Shown here: positions 7,860-15,745 of the stretch, piece after piece
Layout of the letters: the number at the start of each line of letters is the position of its first letter
How positions within the stretch are numbered: position 1 is the first letter of the stretch
Made by a program: the position numbers and the translations under genes
The notes under the pieces: model-generated
What the model saw: the letters and a program-made list of their open reading frames with translations, nothing else
Told to the model about the DNA's origin: nothing
The model's database searches: none
Source of the DNA: Thermoplasmata archaeon
GTDB lineage: Archaea > Thermoplasmatota > Thermoplasmata > Lutacidiplasmatales > UBA184
NCBI GenBank assembly: GCA_030041075.1
Contig: JASHOP010000075.1
Span: forward strand, 1 to 48,810
Reading direction: 5' to 3'
Length of the DNA: 48,810 nucleotides

Positions 7860-9862
7860 GGAGGCACCTTCCGGCCCAGCACCCGATGGGCGGACGCGAC
7901 GATCCGTTCGGCCGTGAATCCGAACTCCTTCTCGAGGACCGGACCGGGCGCCGAGGCGCCGAAGCGGTCGATCCCGATCGACTCGCCGGGCGGGCCGACG
8001 TAGCGCGACCATCCGAGGGTCGCCGCCGCCTCCACCGAGATCCTCGGCACGCCGGGCGGCAGGACCGAGTCGCGGTAGTCGGCGGGCTGCTCGTCGAACA
8101 GCTGCCAGGATGGCAGGGAGACGACCCGGGCCCGGATCCCCTGCGGCGCGAGCCGTTCCTGGGCCCCCAGAACCAGCGCGACCTCGGAACCGGTGGCGAC
8201 GAGCACGATCTCGGGCGTCCCGCCCGGCGACTCCGAGAGTACGTACCCCCCGCGGGGAACGCCGTTCGCGATCGGGAACCGGTTGGGGTCGAGGACGGGC
8301 AGCTTCTGCCGCGTGAAGACGAGGGCGGTCGGGCCCTGCCGCTCGATCGCCACGCGCCACGCCGCGACGCTCTCGTTCGCGTCGGCGGGCCTCAGGAGCG
8401 TGAGACCGGGGATCGCGCGCAGGCCGGCCAGCTGCTCGATCGGCTGGTGCGTCGGTCCGTCCTCCCCCATGCCGATGCTGTCGTGGGTGAAGACGAAGAT
8501 CGCGTGGGTCTGCTGGAGGGCGGCGAGCCGGATCGCTCCGCGCGCGTAGTCGGAGAAGACCAGGAACGTGCCGCCGTACGGTATCACGCCCCCATGCAGG
8601 GCCAGGCCGTTGAGACACGCCACCATCGCGTGCTCGCGGACCCCGAAGTGGAAGTTCCGACCGACCGCCTCCGAGGCCGAGTAGTCCGGGACCCCGGCGA
8701 TCGCGGTCTTCGTCGAAGGAGAGAGGTCCGCCGCGCCTCCGATCAGGGCGGGGAGCCGGGGCGCGAGCGCGTTGAGGACCTTCTGGGAGGCGTCGCGCGT
8801 CGCCATCGGTCCCTCGCCCGGTCGGAACGAGGGAACGTCGGCGTCCCATCCGGTCGGAAGCTGCCCGGCGAGCTGGCCGTCCAGCCGGCGCGCGAGTTCC
8901 GGGTCCGAGCTCCGGAGCCGAGCTCGGATCGTCTCCCATTCGCGCTGCCAGCGGGCGCCGCGCTCGCGGGCCTCGAGGAGGTGGACCCGGGCCCCTTCGG
9001 GCACGAGGAACGACGGCTCGAGCGGCCACCCGAGCTTCTCCTTGGTCGCGCGGAGGTTCGCCGGGCCGAGCGGCTCTCCGTGCGCCTCGCGCGTGTCTTG
9101 GACCGGGCTTCCGTACCCCAGGTGGGTGCGGACGCAGATCAGCGACGGGCGACCGGTCTCGGCCCTCGCCTCCCGCAGCGCGCCGTCGACCGCTTCGAGA
9201 TCGTTCCCGTCGGCGACGGCCAGTACCTGCCAACCGTACGCCCCGAACCGGGCGGGGACGCTCTCGGTAAACGCCCACGCGGTCGGTCCCTCGAGCGAGA
9301 CGTGGTTGTCGTCGTACAGGTAGATCAGCTTGCCCAGCCCGAGCGTCCCCGCGAGCGAGGCGGCCTCGGCGGAGATCCCCTCCATCAGGTCGCCGTCCGA
9401 GACGATCCCGTACGTGAAGTGATCCACCAGCACCCGGTCGGGACGGTTCCAGGTCGAGGCGAGGTGGCGTTCGGCGATCGCCATCCCCACGCCCATCGCG
9501 AACCCCTGCCCGAGCGGCCCCGTCGTGGCCTCTACGCCCGGCGTCCGGCCGTGCTCCGGGTGGCCCGGAGTCCGGCTTCCCCACTGTCGAAACCGCCGGA
9601 GCTCCTCGAGCGGGAGGTCGTAGCCCGTGAGATGCAGGAGGGCGTAGAGGAGGGCGGACCCGTGACCGGCCGACAGGACGAACCGATCGCGATTCGGCCA
9701 GCCGGGATCGGCCGGATTGTGCCGCAGAAAACGATCCCACAGGACGTAGGCCATCGGGGCCGCACCCAGCGGAAGGCCCGGATGACCGGACTTGGCCTTC
9801 TCCACCGAGTCGACCGCGAGGAAGCGAAGGGTGTTGACGCAGCTCTGGTCCAACTCGGTCAT
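7856..9862 (-). CDS. tkt: Transketolase (full length)
   Basis: Thiamine-diphosphate enzyme moving two-carbon units between sugar phosphates. 668 residues in one chain, the bacterial form; many archaea instead have split N- and C-terminal halves. Seen: '[14 protein letters not shown]' near the N terminus, '[14 protein letters not shown]', the ThDP/Mg site 'GDGDLMEG'-like '[10 protein letters not shown]', the pyrimidine domain '[17 protein letters not shown]' and '[18 protein letters not shown]'. The ATG at 9862 gives the standard N terminus ('[17 protein letters not shown]'). No Shine-Dalgarno is seen. A TATA-like AT island at 9934-9940 predicts a leader of roughly 50 nt. It is the first gene of the six-gene pentose phosphate operon. 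Confidence 0.95.
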   Translation of the reverse strand: MTELDQSCVNTLRFLAVDSVEKAKSGHPGLPLGAAPMAYVLWDRFLRHNPADPGWPNRDRFVLSAGHGSALLYALLHLTGYDLPLEELRRFRQWGSRTPGHPEHGRTPGVEATTGPLGQGFAMGVGMAIAERHLASTWNRPDRVLVDHFTYGIVSDGDLMEGISAEAASLAGTLGLGKLIYLYDDNHVSLEGPTAWAFTESVPARFGAYGWQVLAVADGNDLEAVDGALREARAETGRPSLICVRTHLGYGSPVQDTREAHGEPLGPANLRATKEKLGWPLEPSFLVPEGARVHLLEARERGARWQREWETIRARLRSSDPELARRLDGQLAGQLPTGWDADVPSFRPGEGPMATRDASQKVLNALAPRLPALIGGAADLSPSTKTAIAGVPDYSASEAVGRNFHFGVREHAMVACLNGLALHGGVIPYGGTFLVFSDYARGAIRLAALQQTHAIFVFTHDSIGMGEDGPTHQPIEQLAGLRAIPGLTLLRPADANESVAAWRVAIERQGPTALVFTRQKLPVLDPNRFPIANGVPRGGYVLSESPGGTPEIVLVATGSEVALVLGAQERLAPQGIRARVVSLPSWQLFDEQPADYRDSVLPPGVPRISVEAAATLGWSRYVGPPGESIGIDRFGASAPGPVLEKEFGFTAERIVASAHRVLGRKVPP

Positions 9863-10178
9863 CGTGGGTCGGGAGCCGCGGGGACCGCGGCGGCGGCCCG
9901 ACTCGGCTCTTGAGCGGTGCCACCCGAGCCGCGCAAATATCGCTTCGCCCCCGCCCCGGGGCGTATCGCATCCGACCTCCATGCCGTTGCGAGACCCCGA
10001 GCCGACGATCCTGCAGGGATCTCGGATCGCCCGGAACCGATGGACGCAGGGACGAACCTCCGCGTCCAGTCCGGCGCCGTTGGGGGGCCACGGAAGGCGG
10101 CATCGGTTCTCCCGAGCCGTGCGCGGAGGTTCTCCCCCACGCGCGGCCTTCAAGTCTGCGGCCTGCTTCGGAACCGGA
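9863..10178. promoter_or_regulatory. Divergent promoter region tkt / Nudix
   Basis: This 316-nt gap separates the divergent tkt operon and Nudix gene. The only clear AT-rich island is GCAAATATCG around 9933-9942, a plausible TATA box for tkt on the minus strand, placing its transcript start near 9911. No convincing TATA box was seen for the Nudix gene, and no small gene or RNA was recognised. Confidence 0.4.
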
Positions 10179-10646
10179 ATGGGGGATGGCGTCCGATTCG
10201 AGGTCTGCGTGGGCGCGGCCCTGTTCCGCGGCCGGAGGCTTCTCCTACTCCGCCGGGCGCCCACCGTGAGCTACGCCCCGGATACCTGGGACATTCCCGG
10301 AGGTCACGTGTCGGTCGGCGAGCGACTGGACGAGGCCCTGCGGAGGGAGGTCCGCGAGGAGACCGGCCTGGACGTCAAGGTCGGCCCCCCGTTCTACTCC
10401 CAGATCTATGCCTATCGGAAGAGTTCGGGCCGGAGCGTGCCGACCGTGGAGATCGACTTCCTCTGCACGTCGGTGTCAACGCGAGCCCCGCGCCCCGATC
10501 CCGTGGAGCACGTCGCGTTCACGTGGGCCGGTGCGCGCGCCGTCGAGCGACTCCGCCCACCGCCGCTTCTGAGACCGGTGCTGAAGGCCGCCTTTCGGCT
10601 CCGGCCGGACGACGCCGGGAAGGCGACGCGTCGGTCGGCAACCTGA
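10179..10646 (+). CDS. Nudix hydrolase
   Basis: A 155-residue Nudix-fold pyrophosphohydrolase that should cleave a nucleoside diphosphate linked to another group. The Nudix box is complete: '[18 protein letters not shown]' followed by 'REETGLDV' fits G-x5-E-x7-REUxEExGU, with the metal-binding glutamates. It is preceded by 'DTWDIPGG', usual for MutT/NUDT-like members. The start at 10179 removes a meaningless proline/arginine-rich extension and places the first strand ('[12 protein letters not shown]') at the N terminus, though the ribosome-binding site is weak. Substrate cannot be read from the sequence. It is followed 92 nt later by an ATP-grasp gene on the same strand. Confidence 0.88.
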   Translation: MGDGVRFEVCVGAALFRGRRLLLLRRAPTVSYAPDTWDIPGGHVSVGERLDEALRREVREETGLDVKVGPPFYSQIYAYRKSSGRSVPTVEIDFLCTSVSTRAPRPDPVEHVAFTWAGARAVERLRPPPLLRPVLKAAFRLRPDDAGKATRRSAT

Positions 10647-10738
10647 CCCGGGGGGGAACGGCCGCCCAGCCTCCGAGCTCGGACGGGTCCGGCCCGCCAA
10701 CCCCCTCAAGTGACCCGGCGCGTAGCCCTGCCCCGGCG

Positions 10739-11605
10739 ATGCCGTTGGCGCACTCCGAGCGCGTCGCGTTCGCGACGTATGCGACCGCGCCCGGGTTCAG
10801 TCCTGACGACCGGCTCGCGGCGGCGGAACTCGAGCGTCGTGGGATCGACGTGCTTCCGGTGAGGTGGGACGACCCTACCGTCGCATGGTCCGACTTCGAC
10901 GCCGTGATCCTGCGATCGACCTGGGACTACCACCGGCGTCGCGCGGAGTTTCTCGCTTGGGTCGAGGCGCTCCCGGCGACGACGGTCTGGAATCCCGCGC
11001 CGGTCGTTCGCTGGAACTCCCACAAGTCCTATCTGGCAGACGTGGAGCGCTGGGGCGTACCCACCGTCCCCTTCGAGCTGATCCCGCGCGCGAACCCCCG
11101 GACGCTCGAGTCGGTACTGCGATCGCGAGGATGGTCGGACGCCGTGGTGAAACCCGCCGTAGGAGCGGACGCGTACCGGCTGCGCGTCGTCCCGCCGGGC
11201 GAGGTCCCGGCCGGCGAGGAGCACCTCCGGGCCGTGCTGGCCGCCGGCGACGCGATCGTTCAGCCGTTTCTCGAACGGGTCCGGACGGTGGGCGAGCGAT
11301 CGCTGGTCTTCCTCGACGGGGCGCTCAGCCACGCGGTGGCGCACCGATTCGTTCTCGACGTGGGCGCGCGGTGGGGGCGATCGTGCCCGGCGGAGACCGG
11401 CGCGCGCGACGATGCGGTCCGGCTCGTCGCGCAGATCCCCGGCCCCCCGCTGTACGCTCGGGTGGACTTCCTCCCCGCCCCCGGCGACCGCTGGCTCGTC
11501 AGCGAACTCGAGCTGATCGAACCGGATCTCTACTTCCGGACCGACCCCCGGGCCCCGGTACGCTTTGCCGATTCGGTCCTCGAGCGACTTCGCCGAGGCG
11601 GGTGA
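10739..11605 (+). CDS. ATP-grasp domain ligase of unknown substrate
   Basis: A 288-residue protein resembling the small RimK/glutathione-synthetase-like ATP-grasp proteins, including the D-cycloserine ligase DcsG group. Seen: a pre-ATP-grasp N-terminal domain ('VILRSTWDYHRRRAEFLAWVE'-like region), a lysine strand 'DAVVKPAVGADAYR', 'IVQPFLERVRTVGERSLVFLDG' and the metal-binding end 'YARVDFLP...LVSELELIEPDLYF'. Such enzymes join a carboxylate to an amine or thiol using ATP. The partner molecules are unknown, and no biosynthetic neighbours point to one. The ATG at 10739 is the first good start. The gene ends 131 nt before the convergent metal transporter operon; that gap has no visible gene. Confidence 0.72.
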   Translation: MPLAHSERVAFATYATAPGFSPDDRLAAAELERRGIDVLPVRWDDPTVAWSDFDAVILRSTWDYHRRRAEFLAWVEALPATTVWNPAPVVRWNSHKSYLADVERWGVPTVPFELIPRANPRTLESVLRSRGWSDAVVKPAVGADAYRLRVVPPGEVPAGEEHLRAVLAAGDAIVQPFLERVRTVGERSLVFLDGALSHAVAHRFVLDVGARWGRSCPAETGARDDAVRLVAQIPGPPLYARVDFLPAPGDRWLVSELELIEPDLYFRTDPRAPVRFADSVLERLRRGG

Positions 11606-11736
11606 ACGTCAGGGCGACGAACGCCCGGCTGGGCGAAGCTCTCCCGGAGGGACGAGCTCGGTCCACGCCCCGCGAGCGACCGGGACGCCCGGCCGCGGGT
11701 TTACGGCCTCGACCCGCGTCGCAGGCCCGTTCGGGG

Positions 11737-12717
11737 CTACGGCTCGTCCGTCGAGGAACCGTGCGTCGACAGCGGCCGAGCGGACGGGACGACCGCGGGG
11801 TCGGCCGGGGCCGGCTCGCGGCGCCGCAGCCGGCCCGCCCGCCCGACGAGGGCGTTCTGCACGATCCGGCGGATCCTGGGCCGGTGGGTCGAAAGGGCGA
11901 TGCCGGCGCGCACGGCAACGTAGACCATGAACGCCGTGCTGACGATGAAGAAGCTCGGCGGGTACGGTTCGTACCACGAGACGAACAGTCCCAGCCAGAT
12001 GCTGAACACGGCGACGGACACCGAGACGAGGACGGCCGTCGCAGGCCGCCTCGTCAGGCGAACCGCCGTCGCCGCGGGCGTGACCATCAAGGCGAAGATC
12101 AGCAGGACGCCGATGATCTGGACGGCGATCGAGATCGCGACCGCGAGGACGAGCAGGAAGACGAGCCCCAGGCCGAGCATCGGCAGTCCCTTGGCCTCCG
12201 CCACGTCCTCATCGAGGGAGGCGAACAGGAGGGGCCGATAGATCAGGGCCAGTACCACGAGGACGGCCACCCCGGCCTCGAGGGTCAGGATCACCCCGGA
12301 CGTGCTGATCCCCAGCACCTCGCCGAACAGGATCGAGTACGCTTCGGTGGCGTAGCCGTTGTAGAGACTGAGGAAGAGCAGGCCGAGGCCGAGCATGAAG
12401 GCCAGGACCGTTCCGATCTCGATGTCGCGGGTGGACGCCTTCCGACCCAGCATCGCCATCCCCGCTGCCCCCGAGGTCGTGAAGAGCAGGAGGCCGTAGA
12501 CGGGGTTGAATCCCAGGAACACCGCCCCGGCGGCTCCGGAGAAGCCGACATGGCCCAGCGCGTGGGTGGCGAAGGCCAGCCGGCGCAGGACGACGAAGTA
12601 CCCGACGATCCCGGCGACCACGGCGATGATCGTCCCCGCCTCGAACGCGTTCTGCATGAACGCGAACTGCCACATGATCCGGAGATCGGTGACGAAATTC
12701 CAGCTGAAGTACGTCAA
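11737..12717 (-). CDS. Metal (Zn/Mn) ABC transporter permease, ABC-3 family
   Basis: About 326 residues with eight or nine hydrophobic helices: ABC-3 (ZnuB/MntB/TroC) family, the membrane channel for zinc or manganese import. Seen: 'FMQNAFEAGTIIAVVAGIVGYFVVLRR' at the start, 'ALGHVGFSGAAG' and 'VGVLLIFALMVTPAATA'-like helices, all family hallmarks. The preferred start is TTG at 12717, which overlaps the ATPase stop as TTGA and has GGAGG upstream. An internal ATG at 12675 would give the more common short N terminus. The C-terminal tail after the last helix is arginine/proline rich. It is the last gene of the metal operon. Confidence 0.87.
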   Translation of the reverse strand: MTYFSWNFVTDLRIMWQFAFMQNAFEAGTIIAVVAGIVGYFVVLRRLAFATHALGHVGFSGAAGAVFLGFNPVYGLLLFTTSGAAGMAMLGRKASTRDIEIGTVLAFMLGLGLLFLSLYNGYATEAYSILFGEVLGISTSGVILTLEAGVAVLVVLALIYRPLLFASLDEDVAEAKGLPMLGLGLVFLLVLAVAISIAVQIIGVLLIFALMVTPAATAVRLTRRPATAVLVSVSVAVFSIWLGLFVSWYEPYPPSFFIVSTAFMVYVAVRAGIALSTHRPRIRRIVQNALVGRAGRLRRREPAPADPAVVPSARPLSTHGSSTDEP

Positions 12718-13769
12718 CCCGCCTCGCCTCCCTGGGCCTCCTCGGTCCCGACGATCACCAGGTTGCCTCGCGAGTCCCGCAGGACCTCGACCGGCACCTC
12801 GTAGAGCCGGCTCAGGGTCTCCGAGGTCAGGACGACCTCGGGCGCACCGGTAGCGACCTTGCCGTTGGCGATGTAGATCACCTTGTCGAGGCACTGGATG
12901 AGCGGGTTGATGTCGTGCGCCACGAGGAGCGTGGTGACGTTCCGCGATCGAACCAGCCGGTCGACGAGGTCCACCAGCTCCCGGCCGCGGCGGAGATCGA
13001 GGTTGGAGAGCGGTTCGTCGAGCAACAGCATCTCGGGGTTCCCGACCATCGCTTCGGCGAGGAACACCCGCTGCAGCTCCCCGCCGGAGAGCGAACCCAG
13101 GCGCTTATGGGCGAGGTCGGAGGCGCCGACCGCCGCGAGGGCCTGGGAGGCCGCCTGGCCGATTCGAGCCCCCGCCCGGGCCCGGGACCGGGCGAGCCCG
13201 AACGCCGTCAGCCCGACCATTAGTCCCAACGCCGCCCACGGAACGAACCGGGCGAGGATCATCGATCCGAGCGGAGGGACGGTCCCGCGGGCCAATCCGG
13301 TGAACGTCAGGGCCAACCCGGCGACCCCGACGGCGGCCACGCCGAGAAAGAGCCGCGGAGACCCCCCGGTGACGCTCCGGAGGGTCGGCACGGACCGATC
13401 GCCCCCATCCTCGGAAGCGAACCCCGGCCCCCACCGGCTCTGGGAGGCGCCCATGCGGACGAGGTTCTCGCACTCGATGTGGGTCTCGCTGTCGATGTTG
13501 TGCCGCTGGGGGACGTATCCTATCCTCGGACTTCCCCGCCGGGGCCTCCCGCCGAAGATCGTCAGCGAGCCGGATCGGGGACGCTGCAGTCCGAGCAGCA
13601 TGCGGAACAGGGTCGTCTTACCGGCCCCGTTCGGACCGATGACGGCGACGAACTCGCCTCGACGGACGTCGAAGGTCGCGTCACGCCAGACCCGCTTGTC
13701 GCCGTAGGCGACCTCCAACCGGTCCGCCCGGATGACGACCGGCTCGGTGGAGGCTTCCGACGTGAGCAT
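12714..13769 (-). CDS. Metal ABC transporter ATPase with inserted transmembrane hairpin
   Basis: The ATPase partner of the ABC-3 permease (ZnuC/MntA-like). Walker A 'GPNGAGKT' is at residues 45-52, the Q-loop glutamine near 88 in 'YVPQRHNID', the signature 'LSGGE' at 227-231, Walker B 'MLLLDE' at 247-252 and the switch histidine at 285. It is 351 residues, about 90-100 longer than the family. The excess lies between the Q-loop helix and the signature motif (about 113-200) and contains two hydrophobic stretches, about 139-160 and 172-193, that look like membrane helices. The reading frame is intact on both sides. The ATG start is 21 nt after the binding-protein stop. The insertion is highly unusual for an ABC ATPase. 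Confidence 0.88.
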   Translation of the reverse strand: MLTSEASTEPVVIRADRLEVAYGDKRVWRDATFDVRRGEFVAVIGPNGAGKTTLFRMLLGLQRPRSGSLTIFGGRPRRGSPRIGYVPQRHNIDSETHIECENLVRMGASQSRWGPGFASEDGGDRSVPTLRSVTGGSPRLFLGVAAVGVAGLALTFTGLARGTVPPLGSMILARFVPWAALGLMVGLTAFGLARSRARAGARIGQAASQALAAVGASDLAHKRLGSLSGGELQRVFLAEAMVGNPEMLLLDEPLSNLDLRRGRELVDLVDRLVRSRNVTTLLVAHDINPLIQCLDKVIYIANGKVATGAPEVVLTSETLSRLYEVPVEVLRDSRGNLVIVGTEEAQGGEAG

Positions 13770-13790
13770 CGGTGGTCCGCTCCCGGGACG

Positions 13791-14912
13791 CTACGAACCG
13801 AGCTCGGAGGCGTTCAACGCGTCCTGTAGGTTGGAGAATTCGCCGCCCATCCATTGCTGGAACGAGTCGCCGGGCGGCTGGATCGTCTCGCTGACGTAGG
13901 TGTAGGTGACGTTGTTGGCGGCCGCGATCGCCTTCATCTCGGTCGTGATCGGCGTGACGGTCTGGATGTTGTAGACCAACATCGCGACCTTCCCGCTCTC
14001 GAGCTGGCACTCGAACGTCACGACGCTCTGGGTCGGCGGATCGTTGCCCTCCGCGATCGCCTCCATGAACGCCGGCGGCGAGATGAGATCCAGGCCGGTG
14101 TAGTTGGCCAAGTAGACGAAGATGCTCTCGGTCGAGGCGACCACCGCCCCGTCGTGGTACTTCTGGATCTCGTTCGCTTGGGCGTATAGTGTCGCGAGCG
14201 AGGCGTTCATCGCCGCGTACTGCGCTTGGAAGTAGGTGATGTTCGCCGGGGCGATCGACACGAGGTCCTGGTACATCGCGGCCACGGTGTCGTAGACGTA
14301 GTGGGGGTTGTACCACATGTGGGGGTTGCCGGTGACGATCCCCCCGGTGACGTTCACGCCGTTCAGGATCCCCACGTTCAGCACGACTTGGCCCGCCGTG
14401 CGGTCCGCGGCGACTTCATCGATCGCCCACTGGTCGTACCCTACGCCGTTCACGATCACGTAGTTCGCGTCGGCGATCTCCACGGACGTGGTGGCGTTCG
14501 CCTCGTACTCGTGGGGATCGGTATTGGGGTCGGTGATGATGCTGACCACGTGGGTCAGGTTGCCGCCCATCTGCGCGACGAGACTTCCCCAGAAGTTCTC
14601 GGCCGCGACCACCTGGACCGGGTTGGAGGGGGAGAAGGGCGGGCTCGCCACGTTGGGCGACACCCCCGAGACGGGCACTTCCGGGACCGTCGCCGCCGAT
14701 GCCGGGGAGGCCGGGGCCGCGGGGACGCCCGAAGCCCCCCCCTGGGTCGCGACCGACGGGCTCGTCGAGTTGTTGGTCGGAAGGCCCAACGCGACTCCGG
14801 CGCACGGCGACGCCGAGTCGGCGCTGGTGATCACGAGGTACGCTCCCCCGCCCGCGCCCACGACCGCGATCGCCACGATCAGGGTCAGTGCCATCCGGGG
14901 GTTCTTGGCCAT
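13791..14912 (-). CDS. Metal-binding lipoprotein/solute-binding protein (ZnuA/TroA family)
   Basis: A 373-residue extracytoplasmic binding protein for Zn2+ or Mn2+. The N terminus has a hydrophobic anchor (about residues 8-30, 'ALTLIVAIAVVGAGGGAYLVI'-like), then a Ser/Thr/Pro/Ala-rich linker to about 110, then the TroA fold beginning 'PVQVVAAENFWGSLV'. Candidate metal ligands are the histidines in 'DPHEYEA' and 'NPHMWYNPHY'. The usual histidine-rich loop of zinc-specific ZnuA is absent, which leaves metal choice open. Several N-x-S/T sites fit an archaeal surface glycoprotein. The ATG at 14912 lies 23 nt after the repressor stop, so the gene is cotranscribed with its regulator. Confidence 0.88.
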   Translation of the reverse strand: MAKNPRMALTLIVAIAVVGAGGGAYLVITSADSASPCAGVALGLPTNNSTSPSVATQGGASGVPAAPASPASAATVPEVPVSGVSPNVASPPFSPSNPVQVVAAENFWGSLVAQMGGNLTHVVSIITDPNTDPHEYEANATTSVEIADANYVIVNGVGYDQWAIDEVAADRTAGQVVLNVGILNGVNVTGGIVTGNPHMWYNPHYVYDTVAAMYQDLVSIAPANITYFQAQYAAMNASLATLYAQANEIQKYHDGAVVASTESIFVYLANYTGLDLISPPAFMEAIAEGNDPPTQSVVTFECQLESGKVAMLVYNIQTVTPITTEMKAIAAANNVTYTYVSETIQPPGDSFQQWMGGEFSNLQDALNASELGS

Positions 14913-14935
14913 CGTGGGAGCCTCGGATGCCCGGT

Positions 14936-15367
14936 CTAGTTCGACGTCCTGGACGTCGTGCAGGGCGAGATCGGTTCGCCGTGGGGGCACTCGACCGGAT
15001 GGCGCTGGACCCGACAGATCTCCTCGACGGTCCGATGCGAGATCGCGAGGTCGATCTCGCGCGCCGCCGCGCACGTTTCCGCGGGTCCGAGTCCCAGGCT
15101 CCCGAAGAGCGTCTCCGCGATCCGGTGGTGGCGCCGATACTCGCCGAGCGTCAGGCGTCCCTTGACGGTGATCCGGCTCTTGCCGCGGTGCCGGGCGACC
15201 AGACCCAGCTCTTCGAGCGGCGTCAGGTGGCCCAGCGCCGACGGAGGGCTCAGTCGGAGAACCGCGGCGATGCGCTTGAGCGATACGCCCCGCTCGGGGG
15301 TCTCCTGGCCCAGCACGGCCTGCAGGGTCTCGAGTTGGCGCCGCGTGAGCCGTTGAAGGGTCTCCAC
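14936..15367 (-). CDS. DtxR/MntR-type metal-dependent transcriptional repressor
   Basis: A 143-residue regulator with an N-terminal winged helix ('SLKRIAAVLRLSPPSALGHLTPLEELGLV', residues about 30-58) and the DtxR dimerisation and metal-binding domain ('RRHHRIAETLFGSLGLG', 'EIDLAISHRTVEEI', and the conserved 'CPHGEPI' near the end). The SH3-like third domain of DtxR is absent, as in MntR. It should bind Mn2+ or Fe2+ and shut off the operon it heads. The GTG at 15367 is 27 nt downstream of a strong TATA box, so the message is predicted leaderless. The operator-like palindrome at 15403-15417 suggests autoregulation. Confidence 0.9.
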   Translation of the reverse strand: METLQRLTRRQLETLQAVLGQETPERGVSLKRIAAVLRLSPPSALGHLTPLEELGLVARHRGKSRITVKGRLTLGEYRRHHRIAETLFGSLGLGPAETCAAAREIDLAISHRTVEEICRVQRHPVECPHGEPISPCTTSRTSN

Positions 15368-15390
15368 GTTCGAGGGTAGTCCGCGACCCG

Positions 15391-15398
15391 ATATAAAC
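15391..15398 (-). promoter_or_regulatory. TATA box of the metal operon
   Basis: The minus strand reads GTTTATAT, a very good archaeal TATA box. Its centre is 27 nt upstream of the repressor GTG start, so transcription should begin at the start codon. Confidence 0.7.
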
Positions 15399-15402
15399 AC
15401 AC

Positions 15403-15417
15403 CCCTAATTATTAGGG
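15403..15417. promoter_or_regulatory. Operator-like palindrome CCCTAAT-T-ATTAGGG
   Basis: A perfect inverted repeat with 7-bp arms and one central base, AT-rich within GC-rich surroundings. It lies directly upstream of the TATA box, over the TFB recognition region. DtxR-family repressors bind short palindromes with TTAGG-type half sites, so this is the likely binding site of the first gene of the operon. Binding would block TFB and TBP. Confidence 0.65.
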
Positions 15418-15444
15418 TATACCGAGTCTGCCGACGATCGAGAC

Positions 15445-15461
15445 GACCGGACCGTCCGGTC
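15445..15461. repeat. Second inverted repeat GACCGGAC-C-GTCCGGTC
   Basis: A perfect 8-bp-arm inverted repeat with one central base, 43 bp centre to centre from the operator-like palindrome, about four helical turns. In such GC-rich DNA chance occurrence is quite possible; a second regulator site is the alternative. Confidence 0.3.
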
Positions 15462-15745
15462 CGCCGGGGACGGCCCCCGACATCGCCCGACGGAGCGAGG
15501 GCGTGGCCTCGGGGGCGCCGCGGTCCCGGCCCGCGCAACCTCGTCGTCCTGGAGGTACGGGGCGGTCGAGGATTTGGTGCCGGGCCCCCGCGCCGGCGCC
15601 CGACCCCGAGACCTTCGGAAGCCGAGGAACTTCGCGGCCCGGGGAGGGAGGGGTCCCCTGCGATCCTCCCCGTCAGCGTGCCGAGCGCGGCACCGAAGGC
15701 GGTACACCCGCGGAGGGCGGCGTCCGCCCGTCGCTCGCGGCCGCC

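Larger units (their letters stand above)
15368..15745. other. Intergenic region upstream of the metal operon
   Basis: This 378-nt gap holds the metal-operon promoter and the two inverted repeats on its left side. The rest (about 15462-15745) is GC-rich, and I see no gene, structured RNA or terminator in it. Open frames there have compositions typical of non-coding GC-rich sequence. Confidence 0.5.

Noticed and set aside
4941..8003. About 1020-codon plus-strand open frame opposite tal-pgi
   Set aside because: Shadow of the fused gene; no recognisable domain and strongly skewed residue composition.
7856..9862. Possibility that the window joins bacterial and archaeal contigs
   Set aside because: Composition, promoter style and gene density look alike on both sides, and no junction is visible; kept only as a check under the pentose phosphate finding.
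15405..15707. Possible 100-codon gene upstream of the metal repressor
   Set aside because: Low-complexity Arg/Pro composition, runs into the operator palindrome and has no promoter or ribosome-binding site.
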